Source of the DNA: Phorcus lineatus
Lineage: Eukaryota > Mollusca > Gastropoda > Trochida > Trochidae
Reading direction: 5' to 3'
Assembly (NCBI GenBank): GCA_921293015.1
Contig: OV121093.1
Span: 24,500,622 to 24,564,621, forward strand
Length of the DNA: 64,000 nucleotides
Shown here piece by piece: positions 37,082 to 50,330 of this stretch (positions within the stretch are counted from its first letter, which is position 1; every line of letters begins with the position of its first letter). The notes beneath the pieces are model-generated. The model saw only the letters and a program-made list of their open reading frames with translations. It did no database searches and was not told the origin of the DNA. The position numbers and the translations under genes were made by a program.

Positions 37082-40000
37082 GTAATCAGCGAGGTCGCCC
37101 CGTAATCTATGGTGCTGGCGAGTTGCATTTCGCTTGTACGCTTTTTAGATCTCGGAAACCAAAAACTTCCGAATGTCGAACTGCCTAAATATCCGAATTA
37201 ATGTATTATATGTACATTTAATTTACAATAGCTCGGTTAGTTGGACAAACAAATCAAATCGAATCTATGGAGTTATCTTTCGCAAAGCAAAATCTGCATT
37301 CCTCAACGTTATCCTTTAGAAGACCGTATCAATCCAAATGCTTATTCCTGAAAGTTACGTTGAATAAACGTTTCGTCTTTTAGTTTGTAGTAATCGTTAA
37401 ATAATCTTAAATTTCGTGACACAAATTAACCATAAACATGCTTAGAAACAAAAAACAACCAAAACATGTACAAACACCAATACTAGGCTTCCTGATAATT
37501 ATATATTAGTCATTTGCGACGTACATATGCTAATGAGATTGACCCTTGTTTCGTCAAAGACTGAAATGTTTTGATTAAATCTGCTGGTTTGAAGCGTGTT
37601 AACGGACATATGCAAATAACTTTAACTTGTTCTGTGTAAAATCTAAAATTCTTAAGAATTTCAAATTCTCTTTGCGGAATTATTTGCAAGCTCCATAAAG
37701 GCTGCCAAGAGACGCGCATTGTGATTGCTTGGTGCTATCTGCGGCAAGTCAATGAGATTTAGAGGTCAAACTGAAGCAAAGGTTAATCTGACGGCTTGAG
37801 TAAGGGAGCCTAGTGAGATCTATAATCTGCGTAACGTAGTGCAGCAATATTAGATTTTATTTTAATGAGATTGGGTTTTAAGCGAACTTTTCATATATCC
37901 GATATATACGAGGTGGACTGCTAGAGTGCGTATCGTTACCGTTATCGAGAGATATGCAGTAGCTGTGCATTTGTTGTGCTTAAGAAATATTCGCGTGCTC
38001 TAGTGCGCTTAAAATAGTTACATCTTTGGCAATTCTTTTATGCACTTTAAATTTTGTGGCAAACACAAATTCACGTAGGCGTGAAAATGTATACGTGCAC
38101 GTGCTACTCGCAGGTGTCCTAATTCGCTGAGGTTGAAGTTTTTCGATTTTTAGCTTCATTAAAAATGATCTTTTCCAACATTTGATTTGTGTCAACCAAG
38201 AGAATTTACTAAACTCGGAAGCATGATTAAAGCATGATTAAAATTCGACTGATCTACAGACAGCATATTAGATAGTAAATATCTTTATTATTCAATTTAA
38301 TAAACATGACCCCTATACCCGATGGGTTTCCTACCTTTGTTGGGACTGGTTTCTTCAAACGATCGAAATGTTCGCTAAATACTTAAATTTTCCACTTTTT
38401 TTATTCGACCCGTACAAGAAGTAGATATAAAGCTTATAGATTTTTGCGATACCTCATAATGACAAATAATGAAAAATTGACAAACACTCGATTAACGTAA
38501 AACAAATATTTATGGATGACATTTTTTCCTTGCGATATTTCCTTATTGTTATTTTGTCTAAATCATTGTTTCCTCTCTCTCTCCCTCTCTCCCCAATAAC
38601 AAAGATTCAAGAATCTGTATCGAAACGTCGCAAATCTCAAGAGTAAAGAAGTTGTCATCATTACATATGTGTTCTTGAATGCATGCCACTCAAAGTAAAT
38701 TATGAGGGATGTTGGTTTACAGTGCACTGTACATGAGTCCATTTTCACCACTCTCCAGATTGAGCATAAAGTGATTAGAGAAAACAAGACTCACGATGAT
38801 TTGATGAGTTTTATTTTACATCGCATATGTACAGGGCAAATCAAGAAATATATCAAATGCATGGAGATATGTACAAATTGGTCGCGTGATATGGAGGTTA
38901 TTTTATACATGGGATATCAGTTTCAGACTTCCGCGCTGTCAAAAACTGTCAGGTAGAAATTCATGCTGCGATCATCGACATTGACAAAATATATACATCT
39001 GTCCAACGCTACTATTCTAGCAGAGGATTCAATTGTACACAGAACAATGTTTAATACAATCGATCTCTCACTTCCAGTGTACTGATTTTTGCCAACAATA
39101 GGTTACCATAAAAATACTCACTGACACAAGTATGCCATGGACAAATAAATTATTGTAGGATGCACACTTGCAAAAACAGCAAATTTCCAACTGCCACAGC
39201 AGTTGATAATTTACGAAACTTATGAAACTTACTTTAACACTGATGAAAGGTTACAGCCACTCTCAAGGAGGTTTTGAAAAAAGGGTAAAACTAAAAGTTT
39301 CAGCATAGTTGTGGTTCAAAGGTAAAGAACGACATCATTTGACACAATCAAAGGTGTTTTTTGTTATCTCCTCCTTATAAGTGGAAGAAGATAAGATAAA
39401 ATATTCAAAAGAGGCAGAGTGTGTGTTTCGTGCTTGTACAAGTCAATATCCCCCACTTCAAGGCGACTGGAATCCATGTGCTACACAACGCAACAGTTAA
39501 TCAAAGGGATGGCTAAGCTAATCGTTTCAAGGAAATGCTGTGCAAGGTTAAAAGAAGAGTTTCATTTTATTACTGCTAGAAGACAAACCTATCTACATGC
39601 GTATTTCTACATCATATGTATTCGTTTTGATTTCTTGTAATAATTGAATGAAAACATTGAACATGACGAGCAAAAATTATTTAGCACCTCTAAGTCACTA
39701 GTATTTTGATCATTTACTGTCGAAAATAAAACGTTCGTTCACTTCTGACAGGGACTGTTGTTGATTTCAATGAACATGTTTGAAGTATGAATGACAACAT
39801 AATTTGTTTTGATGGTATTATTTCAACCCTTAAAGATGTAAAGGAATCAACTTCTGATGCTGATTATTCACTGTTTACTAAGCAGGCCCTTTAGAGTCAC
39901 TACAGAACAGTGTGCTAGATGCCTGTCAAAGCTGTCCAATAAACTTGAAGTTTTGTTTCGCTGAAATAATTCACTTTCAATTTTAATACTTGCCTATGCT

Positions 40001-40200
40001 AAGATGTTCTTCACATTATGATAAACATTTAAAATTTCATCCCCGGGTTATAAAATATAGGCACTGTTTCTTCAGCTCATCCGAATTTTTTAACGATATA
40101 TAAATCAAAATCCCCACTGCCTAAGAGGGATTTCTAAAAGAGCTGTTCTTGTGAAGACAACAGAAATAGTGGGCCCCTGTGTATATAAACATGATATCTC
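37082..40200. other. No gene recognised
   Basis: Unique AT-rich DNA with a CT-rich tract at 38572-38595. Scattered short frames lack domains and splice-flanked coding character. Confidence 0.45.
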
Positions 40201-40209
40201 ATAAATGAG

Positions 40210-40560
40210 TCTGTTAACAAGAGTTTAGCTAGAGCGTTTGGAGAAAGATATAAAAACAGGATTGAAATGGCGGGGACTAAGACGCTCACCAAATCCACAC
40301 TTTATAATCCCCATGGGTCAAACTATCTGCACTCAAGATTCCGTCTTTGGACCCTTTTGTTCAGGCTAAAATCTTGAAAAAAGGTTTCAAGAGATGCCAC
40401 ACCAGGCCCTCATTAGGGTCCACAGAGACACCAAATTTTCAATTCATAATCTTCCTTGGATAAGGTATCATTACAAAAGATTTCAGCCTTCTGCGATCTT
40501 TTGGTCTGGAGAAGATGAAAATAGGATTTTAAGGCATTAAACTGTAACACATTAGGTAAA
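40210..40560. repeat. Degenerate family C core repeats
   Basis: Two weak repeats with ACCAAATCCACACTTTATAATCC, TTCAGCC and TGGAGAAGATGAAAATAGGA, words also found in the family C cores near 55500. Heavily mutated, and the terminal hairpins were not found. Confidence 0.5.
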
Positions 40561-41185
40561 CTTTTAGCAAATCAAGTAGGAAATGGTAAAATAGTATATT
40601 TGCTTCACCCCCTCCCCCTATTTGTAGTAACACTTGTTTCAGCACCTCCCCCTATTTGTTGAATAAGAAGGGCACGATGACTCCCAACAGGGGGTTGACT
40701 CCAAACAGAAGATTGACGGACAATGAGTTCAACCCTTGACAGGTTTATTACACCACGACTTGGAATGCTTCATACTCTCCAGACTTCTACACAGAGAAAA
40801 GGCGTCATGTGGCGTAATCCTTCATGCAAGTTAACACTACTCACACAGAAACACATACATACATTCATACACAGCACAAATTCACCACTGGCACAGAAAG
40901 AAACCAGGTCACTCAATCATTGACTACATGCTTTAAAACATATTTCATCATATCCACAAGAAAAACTAGCTTTGTGCACCAACACTATTAAAATAAATAA
41001 CATTCGCTCTTGTTAATAGTCATCTAAGGGAATGTTATATACTCCAAAGAGCCTTATGACTTCCGTTTCAGATTCTAATACGAAACAGTTATAAACGTCT
41101 GTATCAACCTGTATTTACATTCTATTTTGTCTCCAAGCCAAGAGTCCTTACAGAAAATGCTTCCTTCACTTCTACTCATGTCAAA

Positions 41186-41520
41186 TTCTTAAAGGGCCAC
41201 AGAGTATGTTGTTGGTGTCAAATATGTCAAAATTCATTAATGATGTTATTTTATCAATAAGTAGTGGTTCTGTCTGAAAATCAGTATCTTAGTCTTTATT
41301 AGTTCAGTACAGTGACAATAAACAGATAAGTCACAAGAGATTGGAAAACCGGACAAAGGCATGCGCCAATGACTCAAACATAATTTTACAGCAACTAATT
41401 TACAGCAGACAGAAAGACAAATATTCATTGGTAGTGTTTAGTAGGTTCCTTAACTAATATCCATGAAAATTGGACGCGGAATTTCGACTGCCTTACATTT
41501 ATTATAGCTGTTTTTCATGT
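41186..41520. repeat. Dispersed repeat F, copy 1
   Basis: Begins TTAAAGGGCCACAGAG and shares with 59500-59815 the words GAAAACCGGACA, TAGTGTTTAGTAGGTT (variant), ACTAATATCCATG and a TTGGWCG block followed by CATTTATTATA. Presumably a decayed TTAA-targeting DNA element; no coding capacity. Confidence 0.6.
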
Positions 41521-43590
41521 ATCAATGAACACAAGAAATCTCATTTCGAGTTTTATATGTTACACTTTTGAGTGGAATAACGTTTTTTCCTCAAATTCTA
41601 TTCTATTTGTAATGCATACAAACAATCTGTTTTCTTTTTATGATCTTTGACAATGACGTCACAGGCAAAAAAGAACTTCTGCGGAAACCCACTTTGCTGG
41701 ACAAAAGAAACATGTGGACAAGTGAAAGATTAAGAAAGTAAAACACATACGTTTCATGTTTTTTTTCTACCATTGGTAATATTAACTTTTATACATTTTG
41801 GCAGGGAATTAATACTGCAACTTTAGGCTATCTTTATCAAACCAGTTATCTCGGAGTCTTAAATCTGAGATCTGATTTGTTTTAAGCTGATCAAGTTGAG
41901 CCAAACTATTGACATCATCCTAATAGCAAGGTACATGATTTACAGTTGACCTCTTTCTTGTTCAGATAGTCGATTCTTTGGGAAGTTACACTTCTGACGT
42001 TGGAGAAAAACATTCTATTGTCATCCAATTGTCAAGTCAAATGAGAGCTGGTAATAATTGGGCGGGCTTGAAATTCTGTTTTGTAGCATAATTTATCATC
42101 CGAAACTGTTCCCAAAGGGGAAATCACTTGTGGGAGATGCGGCGGTATCATAGAGGAGATATTGTTTTGACAGTGGATTTTGAAAAATGCCCTGCCATAG
42201 TCAAGACCATGACATCATAAACTTGTCGACGTCTCATCGCTATGACATCACAGCATTAGGAGTCTCAGGTAAGGTCAGTAACCAGGGATGTACATTTTTC
42301 ATGGAAACATAAAGAAAATATAATTTTAGATGATAGATATAATCTCACCCTTGTGTCCCCTAATAGTAAATATATCAACACTTGATTTAAGTAAACATAT
42401 CCTTGGCAAGCCTCATGACTAAATGACTAAAGCTCATCTGTTTGGTTACTGGGAGAAGTTAAGGTAATACAATGATCAGGTCCAGAGTCCATTGATGGAG
42501 AATTATTGGAACGTTTGCCCTAGATTGTCATTGGCTCTATAGCTCATCAATCTTTCATGATTCATTGTATTGAGTCAAGACAAAAATAACAGCTTCATAA
42601 CAGTTTCACACGCAATGAATCCTTAGAAATCATAAAATCACAATAATTTATCAGTCAAATTTTCAGCTTTGAAATACATAGTACTTACCATTCATTGCTT
42701 TAAGTAGATTAACTAATTTACATGGACATAGTGAGTCATAGCAAAACACATTTAAAACTAACATTCTTCTATCCCTACCAACCCCCACCTCCCAGTACAA
42801 GTAAGTCATTTCACCGACCTTCACTATGCACTATGCATAATCGTGCAATTACTGAACACATGCATACTGGGTGTCTTTAACCAACCCTGAGTGATTACTC
42901 TACACTGGCACCTTGACTAAAGCAATGCTCGCCAGTTAACTTCTTGTTTAGATTTTCTAAATAAATTTGAAATCAACTGTGCCACAGACCAGACATACAC
43001 TTGGGCTTGTTTGAAACATTATTATTGTATCAAAATGATTTCATTCAAAATTTAACAAAGCCTCTCTTAAGGTTAAACTTTCTTTTTTTTTGCCAACCTG
43101 CCCTGACATGTGTACCCCTGCCACGCCCTTATTTTTGTGAAGAGGACAAAAAATTTAAAGATTTCAGTAAAATCCTACAAAGATGATATTCTCAAAATTT
43201 GACATAATTCTGAGGAAAATGAGAAAAGATTTAAGGTCGGATGCCCTGGCAGAGGGAGATCAAGACCAAATCTATAAACATTTTACCAAGATGTTATTCT
43301 GAACATTTTAGTTTAGCATGTCAACTAGTTTTGGTTTTGGTTGAAAAAGCTAAAGTTGCACCTCTGCTCCGCCTATTTTTTGGGGGTACCACAATGCAAG
43401 TTACCTAACTTAGTCTTCATCCTACATAGGTGAATTTTATATATTTATTTTTGTATTTCTAAATCAATGATTTCTGGAGAATAGAGGAAAAACACAGGAA
43501 CAAAATTACAAAATATATCCCTCAAATCGCTCAGGTGCAAGGTACATGCCCAACAATTTAAGGTTTAGGGTTGCAGCAGTTCTACTAAAG
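41521..43590. other. No gene recognised
   Basis: AT-rich unique DNA, no repeated words longer than chance noticed and no candidate exon. Confidence 0.45.
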
Positions 43591-43720
43591 AAATAAAAAT
43601 CATAATAAATTTCCAGATGCCCGTGGATGAATGACAGATGGATGTCGTACATTGGCCACACCATAAACCCATCTCACTCTTCGGGTCTTATAAGTTAGGT
43701 TTCGCTCTAACAAGATGTTA
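43590..43720. repeat. Family C tail fragment
   Basis: ATTGGCCACACCATAAACCC and then CTTCGGGTCTTATAAG resemble the C-family end (CCATGCCATAAGCC then GGGTCT hairpin). Strongly decayed. Confidence 0.4.
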
Positions 43721-43753
43721 AGCAAATAAATAAATCATGCACTAGAAGTATTA

Positions 43754-43830
43754 ATGAATTAGTGAGAGAGTGAGTTAATGTTTAGGGCCGCTTGGGAAAT
43801 ATTTCATCTATAAGCGGTGTTCATAAAATT
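43754..43830 (-). mobile_element. SINE-like tail, decayed
   Basis: AGTGAGAGAGTGAGTTAATG followed by TTTAGGGCCGCTTGGG and ATTTCATCTATAAGCGG parallels the insertion at 51018 (GTTTAACGCCGCTTTC, then ATTTCACTTATATCGCGG). The GTGAG repeats would be the 3' tail when read on the minus strand. Limits are approximate. Confidence 0.5.
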
Positions 43831-43979
43831 GACAGATTATTCTGGCCTGGTGATAAAGAGAGTGTGACAGCTGACAGTAAGATTGTAAAGCAGGTGGGAC
43901 CAGTGACACTGCTCAGTGATATATTACAGTCGTACAGACAATGCTTCCAACCAGTCTCCAGATTAAGGTTCACTCTTAA

Positions 43980-44401
43980 AGGGACCATTCGAGCGGGGTA
44001 TTTTTTGTGGAAACGAAATTCAGGAGGACTTTCCTGTTAACAAACATATATGATTTTTACATGATTCTTTTCACACTAAATTTCAAATATGTACATGAGG
44101 TAAACATTTCTGTTGTTCAAGATTTAACAATTTGACAAAGAATCTAGTGTATCGATCAAAATAGAAAAACTTCATGAAATGAAGCCAATCATCGGAGCTA
44201 CGAATGTGGAATGCATTACTACGAAAAAACATTGTCGTAACTAACAACTTTTTTTATGAATCATTTCTAAATATGCCCCTCTTCTATCAATATATTAGTT
44301 ATTTCTTAATTTTGTCAATGAATTAGCATAATACAGCACATTTGATTTCTCGCAATGCTAACATTTCAAGATGGCGAATGAAAGCCGCTCGAATGGTGCC
44401 T
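43980..44401. mobile_element. 422-bp MITE with TTAA flanks
   Basis: Left end AGGGACCATTCGAGCGG and right end CCGCTCGAATGGTGCCT match as inverted repeats at 16 of 17 positions. TTAA flanks both sides (43976-43979 and 44402-44405), the target preference of piggyBac- and Kolobok-type elements. No coding region. The right end contains AAGATGGCGAATG, resembling a translation start, but within the element this is coincidental. Confidence 0.85.
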
Positions 44402-44608
44402 TTAACAGGCACTTCCACTATTTTCAGCTACTGTCAACTCAAACATTCTGCAATATTTCGTACAATTTTTCAACTATACAACATTGTACAAGAATAATCT
44501 TAGAAAAGAAAACTAGTTCTTTGCTAATTTCAAAACAGCAACTGCATTTATGATTATCACTATCAAAATAAGATACTGATCATGATACTGAGCTTGATTG
44601 ATTCTCCT

Positions 44609-44684
44609 CAGCTGCTTCCTTCACATGACAGCTGCTTCCCTCACATGACAGCTGCTTCCCTCACATGACAGCTGCTTCCATGAT
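44609..44684. repeat. 20-bp tandem repeat, about four copies
   Basis: Unit CAGCTGCTTCCCTCACATGA at 44609, 44629, 44649 and 44669, the last incomplete. No spacers. Confidence 0.85.
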
Positions 44685-44769
44685 GCAACACAGAAACTGC
44701 ATACATGATTGAATCCAATGAGTGAACACTCAAGGGCATGTTCACAACTAGATGAGCGTTTGTAGGAAA

Positions 44770-45722
44770 CCCCAAATGCAGAGCAGCCCCTAAACTAAGG
44801 GTTCTGACTTCCCCTCTTCCGTCTTCTTCACAGCCACAATAAAATGGGAATTTTTTTCTAAATATACTAAAAAGGCAACTGAGCATTAAAGTCAAGAAAT
44901 TGCACTCATAAACTAGTTGCATATGAATGTCGTGATGTCGTTGAAGTGAATTCTCACAATTTTTAACACAATAAAGTGATTTTAGAACTTGATACTATGA
45001 ACTTTGACATTGAATGGAATCATTTCCATCTTTTTATGACCTTGACCTTTGACTTATCCTAACAATAACCTTTTGAAATCTTGGTACCTCTCCATACTTG
45101 ATATATAAGAGCCTCATTGTACCAAAAATTTTCAAGTTACCAAGTTTAAGAGGATTCTTTTAAATGATTACATTACACATGACCTTGACCTTTCATCTTC
45201 AATAGGAATATGTCAAAAAGAATTCCCCTGAGATATAATCAAGAATAGGTAATATGAGTTCTCAATATCTTTTTGTTTGAAAATTTGATCAAAGGGTGAA
45301 TATGGTTATAATCCACATCTCCTGACCTTGACCTTTGATAATCAAGGTCACACAATCAACGGTCACTTTTCACTGACTAAAACGATTATGTAATGATTAA
45401 AGGTGTTAATTGTTAAAAAGCATTTACGCAGAATCATGTATAAGTCGTGACCATGTTGTGACCTTGACCTTAGACCAATTGTAGCAAGAAACCTTTTATA
45501 CCAAACAAGAGCCTAATAGTACTAAAACTTTTCAAGTTATGTTTACAAGGATTTGATTATTGATTTCATAACTCAATGTGAGCATGTCAAAATATGTCTC
45601 CCCCCTCGGGTATATGTAAGAAGCTAATACGAGTTCTGAAAACTATAGTGGGAAAAACTTATAGCTAAATACAATGTGCGGTGGTGGCGGTGGAAACCAG
45701 ACAAAATCTGATGGCAGCCTCG
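44770..45722. mobile_element. Family E element with ~140-bp cores
   Basis: The start has AGCAGCCCCTAA. Four cores of 135-141 bp each contain GACCTTGACC (about 45046, 45181, 45324 and 45460) and CAAGTTAYSTTTAC-like words. The end has GGAAACCAGACAAAATCTGA and GGCAGCC. The second copy (60830-61276) keeps an intact terminal hairpin. No open frame of note. Limits from comparing the two copies. Confidence 0.72.
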
Positions 45723-46302
45723 GTTCTCTTGCACTGTGAAGCCATCTATCTAGCCACCTTATCTAGAGTGGAATATGTAGTGGACACCAGTGTTGGTTTG
45801 TCCAACACTCAACTAACAGTTAGTTCCTGCAATTTACTGGGCAATCCTTCCTATCCATTCATCAAGTTTACTTTAAAATCTTCCAACAGAATTGTCCCAA
45901 TAGCCCACCTTTGGACATCTGGGTGAAACTGTGGCTGTTTTTGGAGTTGTATACTACACTGGTTCTTAAATATCACCATGACACCAGAAACTTGATGCTT
46001 CAATGCTTCAGATACATAAAACAGCAACTTTTGGCTGCTCTGAAAGAGATCCTTATTTGGCTGGAAAACATTTCCATTTTAATTGCAATGTCATTGTTTT
46101 TAAATGAGTTCCACAACACCAATTATCTGCATTTATGACAGTGTGAAAAATCACAGTATTACATCCTTACCATTGATGGTAAAAAATCTTATTTTAAGAT
46201 ATAAGGTATAAATATATCATGTCATGTGTGAGACTTTTTGAGGAATTGTCTTTATGGGACATGGTTACCAAATGTCCTTTGTCCTATTCTTCATCCAATT
46301 GT

Positions 46303-46556
46303 TTACAAGTTGTAGAATGGACGTGTTGTGTTTAAAACTTTCAAGAAACACAGGATCAAGCCTTTTTTGACCAAACTGAAGAGCCCAACACCAAGTTCAG
46401 CAAATGTTGGCTGCTTGTGACTTGTGACAGGAACTGATGACGTGCTGCTGGTGTGTTCACAATTCCCTGGCTCTGTTTCAGTAGAGAAGTGAAGGTCTGA
46501 TTGTGAGGATTCACAGACGACTGCCAGGAGCTGCTTCCTTCTCATTATAAGTGGGT
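46303..46556 (-). CDS. Candidate terminal coding exon, unknown protein
   Basis: Minus strand. A good 3' splice site (pyrimidine-rich CTTCTTTTTTATTGC, then TTGTTTCAG) precedes the exon at 46557; the exon begins at the second base of a codon. About 84 residues follow to a stop: PLIMRRKQLLAVVCESSQ, then a Ser/Thr-rich linker, and LGVGLFSLVKKGLILCFLKV near the end. The composition is more protein-like than neighbouring frames, but I recognise no domain and see no AATAAA on the minus strand close downstream. It could be a real last exon or a chance frame. Confidence 0.33.
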
Positions 46557-47497
46557 CTGAAACAAGCAATAAAAAAGAAGACTGACGTTAGCAGAAACAA
46601 AATTGTTATTAATATGAATATAGGATAACTCAATATTCATTTTGATAATGACTGCTAGTAGCTGGTAAGTTCTGGACAGCAACAAGCTTCAAGCTGAATC
46701 TGTCATTCAGACAGCTGACCAAAGTTAAGACTGCAAACAGTCTGGCAGGTGCAGAATAAATATATCAACACTTCTACATCAGAGTACCACAAAGTACTGT
46801 AAAAAAGTAAAATCTCCAACAATAATATTTTGCTTATGGTAGCATTTTGACACAATGATTGGTGGTTTTAAATAAATCTTGAAATAAACACATTACATTT
46901 GTTGGCGTATAGACACTTTTGCAAACGGTTATTTTATGACAAAGTGTTCATCACCTATATTTGTGGTAAATATCTTTCTTCGTTCGTTTTCTCAATTACG
47001 TTCATATGTAAATAACTGATAAATTGAATTTGCCCTGTTAATCAATTTATAGCTGTTCTTCTATTCTCTAGTCTTAGTTTGATAGTGTTGTTATATATAA
47101 TTACATGGTAGGCCATCAAAGTAAACACTTATTCAAAACTGACATTTCAGGTTTTTACCTTTACTAGGGAATTAAGAAAATGACATTTAGTGTTGAAAAA
47201 CCTTAACTGATTATTATTATAACTGAAATTGTTTTCAGATGCAAATGATCGTAAGTTACAGTTAAAGAAATATCTAAATTGTTAGTGCCAGTGAAAAATC
47301 CTGATGAACCTCCCGAAAAAGGTTGAAAAACTAGAGCCACTGGCTCTGTAGCCCTTTAGGCTATCTATGATTTATTCAGATGAATGACCAGATCCACACT
47401 AGGTTTCAGCTTTTTAGGCCTTTTGCTTCTGAAGAAGAAATAGGTTTTTCTAGGCATGGCCCCTGTGGTCCTTATTGAGGGTAAAAGAAGCATCATG

Positions 47498-49790
47498 ACA
47501 GAGCTCTATACTACAGTCTTGGTGCCATCAGCAGCTACTGTTTGCTTGGTCACAGAGCTCTATACTACAGTCATGGTGACATCAGCAGCTGCTGTTTGCT
47601 TGGTCACAGAGCTCTATACTACAGTCTTGGTGCCATCAGCAGCTACTGTTTGCTTGGTCACAGAGCTCTATACTACAGTCATGGTGACATCAGCAGCTAC
47701 TGTTTGCTTGGTCACAGAGCTCTATACTACAGTCATGGTGCCATCAGCAGCTACTGTTTGCTTGGTCACAGAGCTCTATACTACAGTCATGGTGCCATCA
47801 GCAGCTACTGTTTGCTTGGTCACAGAGCTCTATACTACAGTCATGGTGACATCAGCAGCTACTGTTTGCTTGGTCACAGAGCTTTGTACTACAGTCTTGA
47901 AGACATCAACAGCTACTGTTTGCTTGGTCACAGAGCTCTATACTACAGTCACGGTGACATCAGCAGCTGCTGTTTGCTTGGTCACAGAGCTCTATACTAC
48001 AGTCTTGGTGCCATCAGCAGCTGCTGTTTGCTTGGTCACAGAGCTTCGTACTACAGTCTTGGTGCCATCAGCAGCTACTGTTTGCTTGGTCACAGAGCTT
48101 CGTACTACAGTCTTGAAGACATCAGCAGCTGCTGTTTGCTTGGTCACAGAGCTCTATACTACAGTCATGGTGACATCAGCAGCTACTGTTTGCTTGGTCA
48201 CAGAGCTCTATACTACAGTCACAGTGACATCAACAGCTGCTGTTTGCTTGGTCTCAGAGCTCTCTACTACAGGCATGGTGACATCAGCAGCTACTGTTTG
48301 CTTGGTCACAGAGCTCTATACTACAGTCACGGTGACATCAGCAGCTACTTTTTGCTTGGTCACAGAGCTCTATACTACAGTCATGGTGCCATCAGCAGCT
48401 ACTGTTTGCTTGGTCACAGAGCTCTCTACTACAGTCATGGTGACATCAGCAGCTGCTGTTTGCTTGGTCACAGAGCTCTATACTACAGGCATGGTGACAT
48501 CAGCAGCTACTGTTTGCTTGGTTACAGAGCTCTATACTACAGTCATGGTGACATCAGCAGCTACTTTTTGCTTGGTCACAGAGCTCTATACTACAGGCAT
48601 GGTGACATCAGCAGCTACTGTTTGCTTGGTCACAGAGCTCTCTACTACAGTCATGGTGACATCAGCAGCTACTGTTTGCTTGGTCACAGAGCTCTAAACT
48701 ACAGTCATGGTGACATCAGCAGCTGCTGTTTGCTTGGTCACAGAGCTCTATACTACAGTCATGGTGACATCAGCAGCTGCTGTTTGCTTGGTCACAGAGC
48801 TCTATACTACAGGCATGGTGACATCAGCAGCTACTGTTTGCTTGGTCACAGAGCTCTAAACTACAGTCATGGTGACATCAGCAGCTGCTGTTTGCTTGGT
48901 CACAGAGCTCTATACTACAGTCATGGTGACATCAGCAGCTGCTGTTTGCTTGGTCACAGAGCTCTATACTACAGGCATGGTGACATCAGCAGCTACTGTT
49001 TGCTTGGTCACAGAGCTCTATACTACAGTCATGGTGACATCAGCAGCTACTTTTTGCTTGGTCACAGAGCTCTATACTACAGGCATGGTGACATCAGCAG
49101 CTGCTGTTTGCTTGGTCACAGAGCTCTATACTACAGTCATGGTGACATCAGCAGCTACTGTTTACTTGGTCACAGAGCTCTATACTACAGGCATGGTGAC
49201 ATCAGCAGCTACTGTTTGCTTGGTCACAGAGCTCTAAACTACAGTCATGGTGACATCAGCAGCTGCTGTTTGCTTGGTCACAGAGCTCTCTACTACAGTC
49301 ATGGTGACATCAGCAGCTACTGTTTACTTGGTCACAGAGCTCTATACTACAGTCATGGTGACATCAGCAGCTACTGTTTGCTTGGTCACAGAGCTCTAAA
49401 CTACAGTCATGGTGACATCAGCAGCTACTGTTTACTTGGTTACAGAGCTCTATACTACAGGCATGGTGACATCAGCAGCTACTGTTTGCTTGGTCACAGA
49501 GCTCTAAACTACAGTCATGGTGACATCAGCAGCTGCTGTTTGCTTGGTCACAGAGCTCTCTACTACAGTCATGGTGACATCAGCAGCTACTGTTTGCTTG
49601 GTCACAGAGCTCTCTACTACAGGCATGGTGACATCAGCAGCTACTGTTTGCTTGGTTACAGAGCTCTATACTACAGTCATGGTGACATCAGCAGCTGCCG
49701 TTTGCTTGGTTACAGAGCTCTATACTACAGTCATGGTGACATCAGCAGCTACTGTACATGTATTTGCTTGCTCTGTACTGCAGTCAAGGT
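47498..49790. repeat. 54-bp minisatellite, about 42 copies
   Basis: Unit: ACAGAGCTCTATACTACAGT, CATGGTGACATCAGCAGCT, ACTGTTTGCTTGGTC. Because 54 is a multiple of three, frames stay open through the array. One frame reads ALYYSHGDISSYCLLGHR for 766 codons but contains no ATG until its last residue and has a TAA just upstream. Another reads VTELYTTVMVTSAATVCL, starts at ATG 47456, and is stopped where CTATAC becomes CTAAAC. Variants are ordered: a three-unit (162-bp) block repeats near 48690-49015. Non-coding is the simplest reading. Confidence 0.93.
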
Positions 49791-49841
49791 AGTATATATT
49801 GTGTCCGCTTGGTCACAGTGCTGCAAAATTAACTTTATGTA

Positions 49842-50330
49842 GACATGGATCCCTGAAAAGGGCAGATTGGAATTTGAGAGACTACATCACTAACTGTTGA
49901 AGCACATAGTACATAGATTAGTTGATTTATTTTCAATACCGTTTAATATTTTGAGTGAACTAGAGTTAAATCTATCCATGAATGGAGCCGAGGTTTTGCT
50001 CATTTTAAGTAGATTGTAAACTAAGTGCATCATTCTCATGAAAGCGTAAGCACTGTGATAGATGTATTCCAATTGACTTTGTTGACGGGGTGCTAGGTAT
50101 ATCAAACCACCAGTGCATCTAGAGTAAATAAGGGATTTGAAGCATGTTTTCAAATAACTGGTAAGAAAAACAGTGTCAATTTTATTCCATTCTATCATTA
50201 AAAGTATAAGCAGTGATTTGTATAAGCGTGCTAGTTATCTATGTTGACATTATCAGATGAATCATGCATTACGAAACTTGTCATTTAAAAATGGCTCTGT
50301 AGTGTTGTGATCAGGCTTTATATTTCACAT
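49842..50330. other. Unique DNA between minisatellite and C-family end
   Basis: AT-rich. A 102-codon minus-strand frame (49890-50198) shows no domain, and no splice signals were noticed at its edges. Confidence 0.45.

Noticed and set aside
44641..44922. 93-codon minus-strand frame as an exon
   Set aside because: Overlaps a 20-bp tandem repeat and the start of a family E element, with homologous non-coding DNA near 59400.
47542..49842. 766-codon frame through the 54-bp repeats as a repetitive protein gene
   Set aside because: No ATG before its last residue, a TAA immediately upstream, and openness follows from a stop-free unit of length divisible by three.
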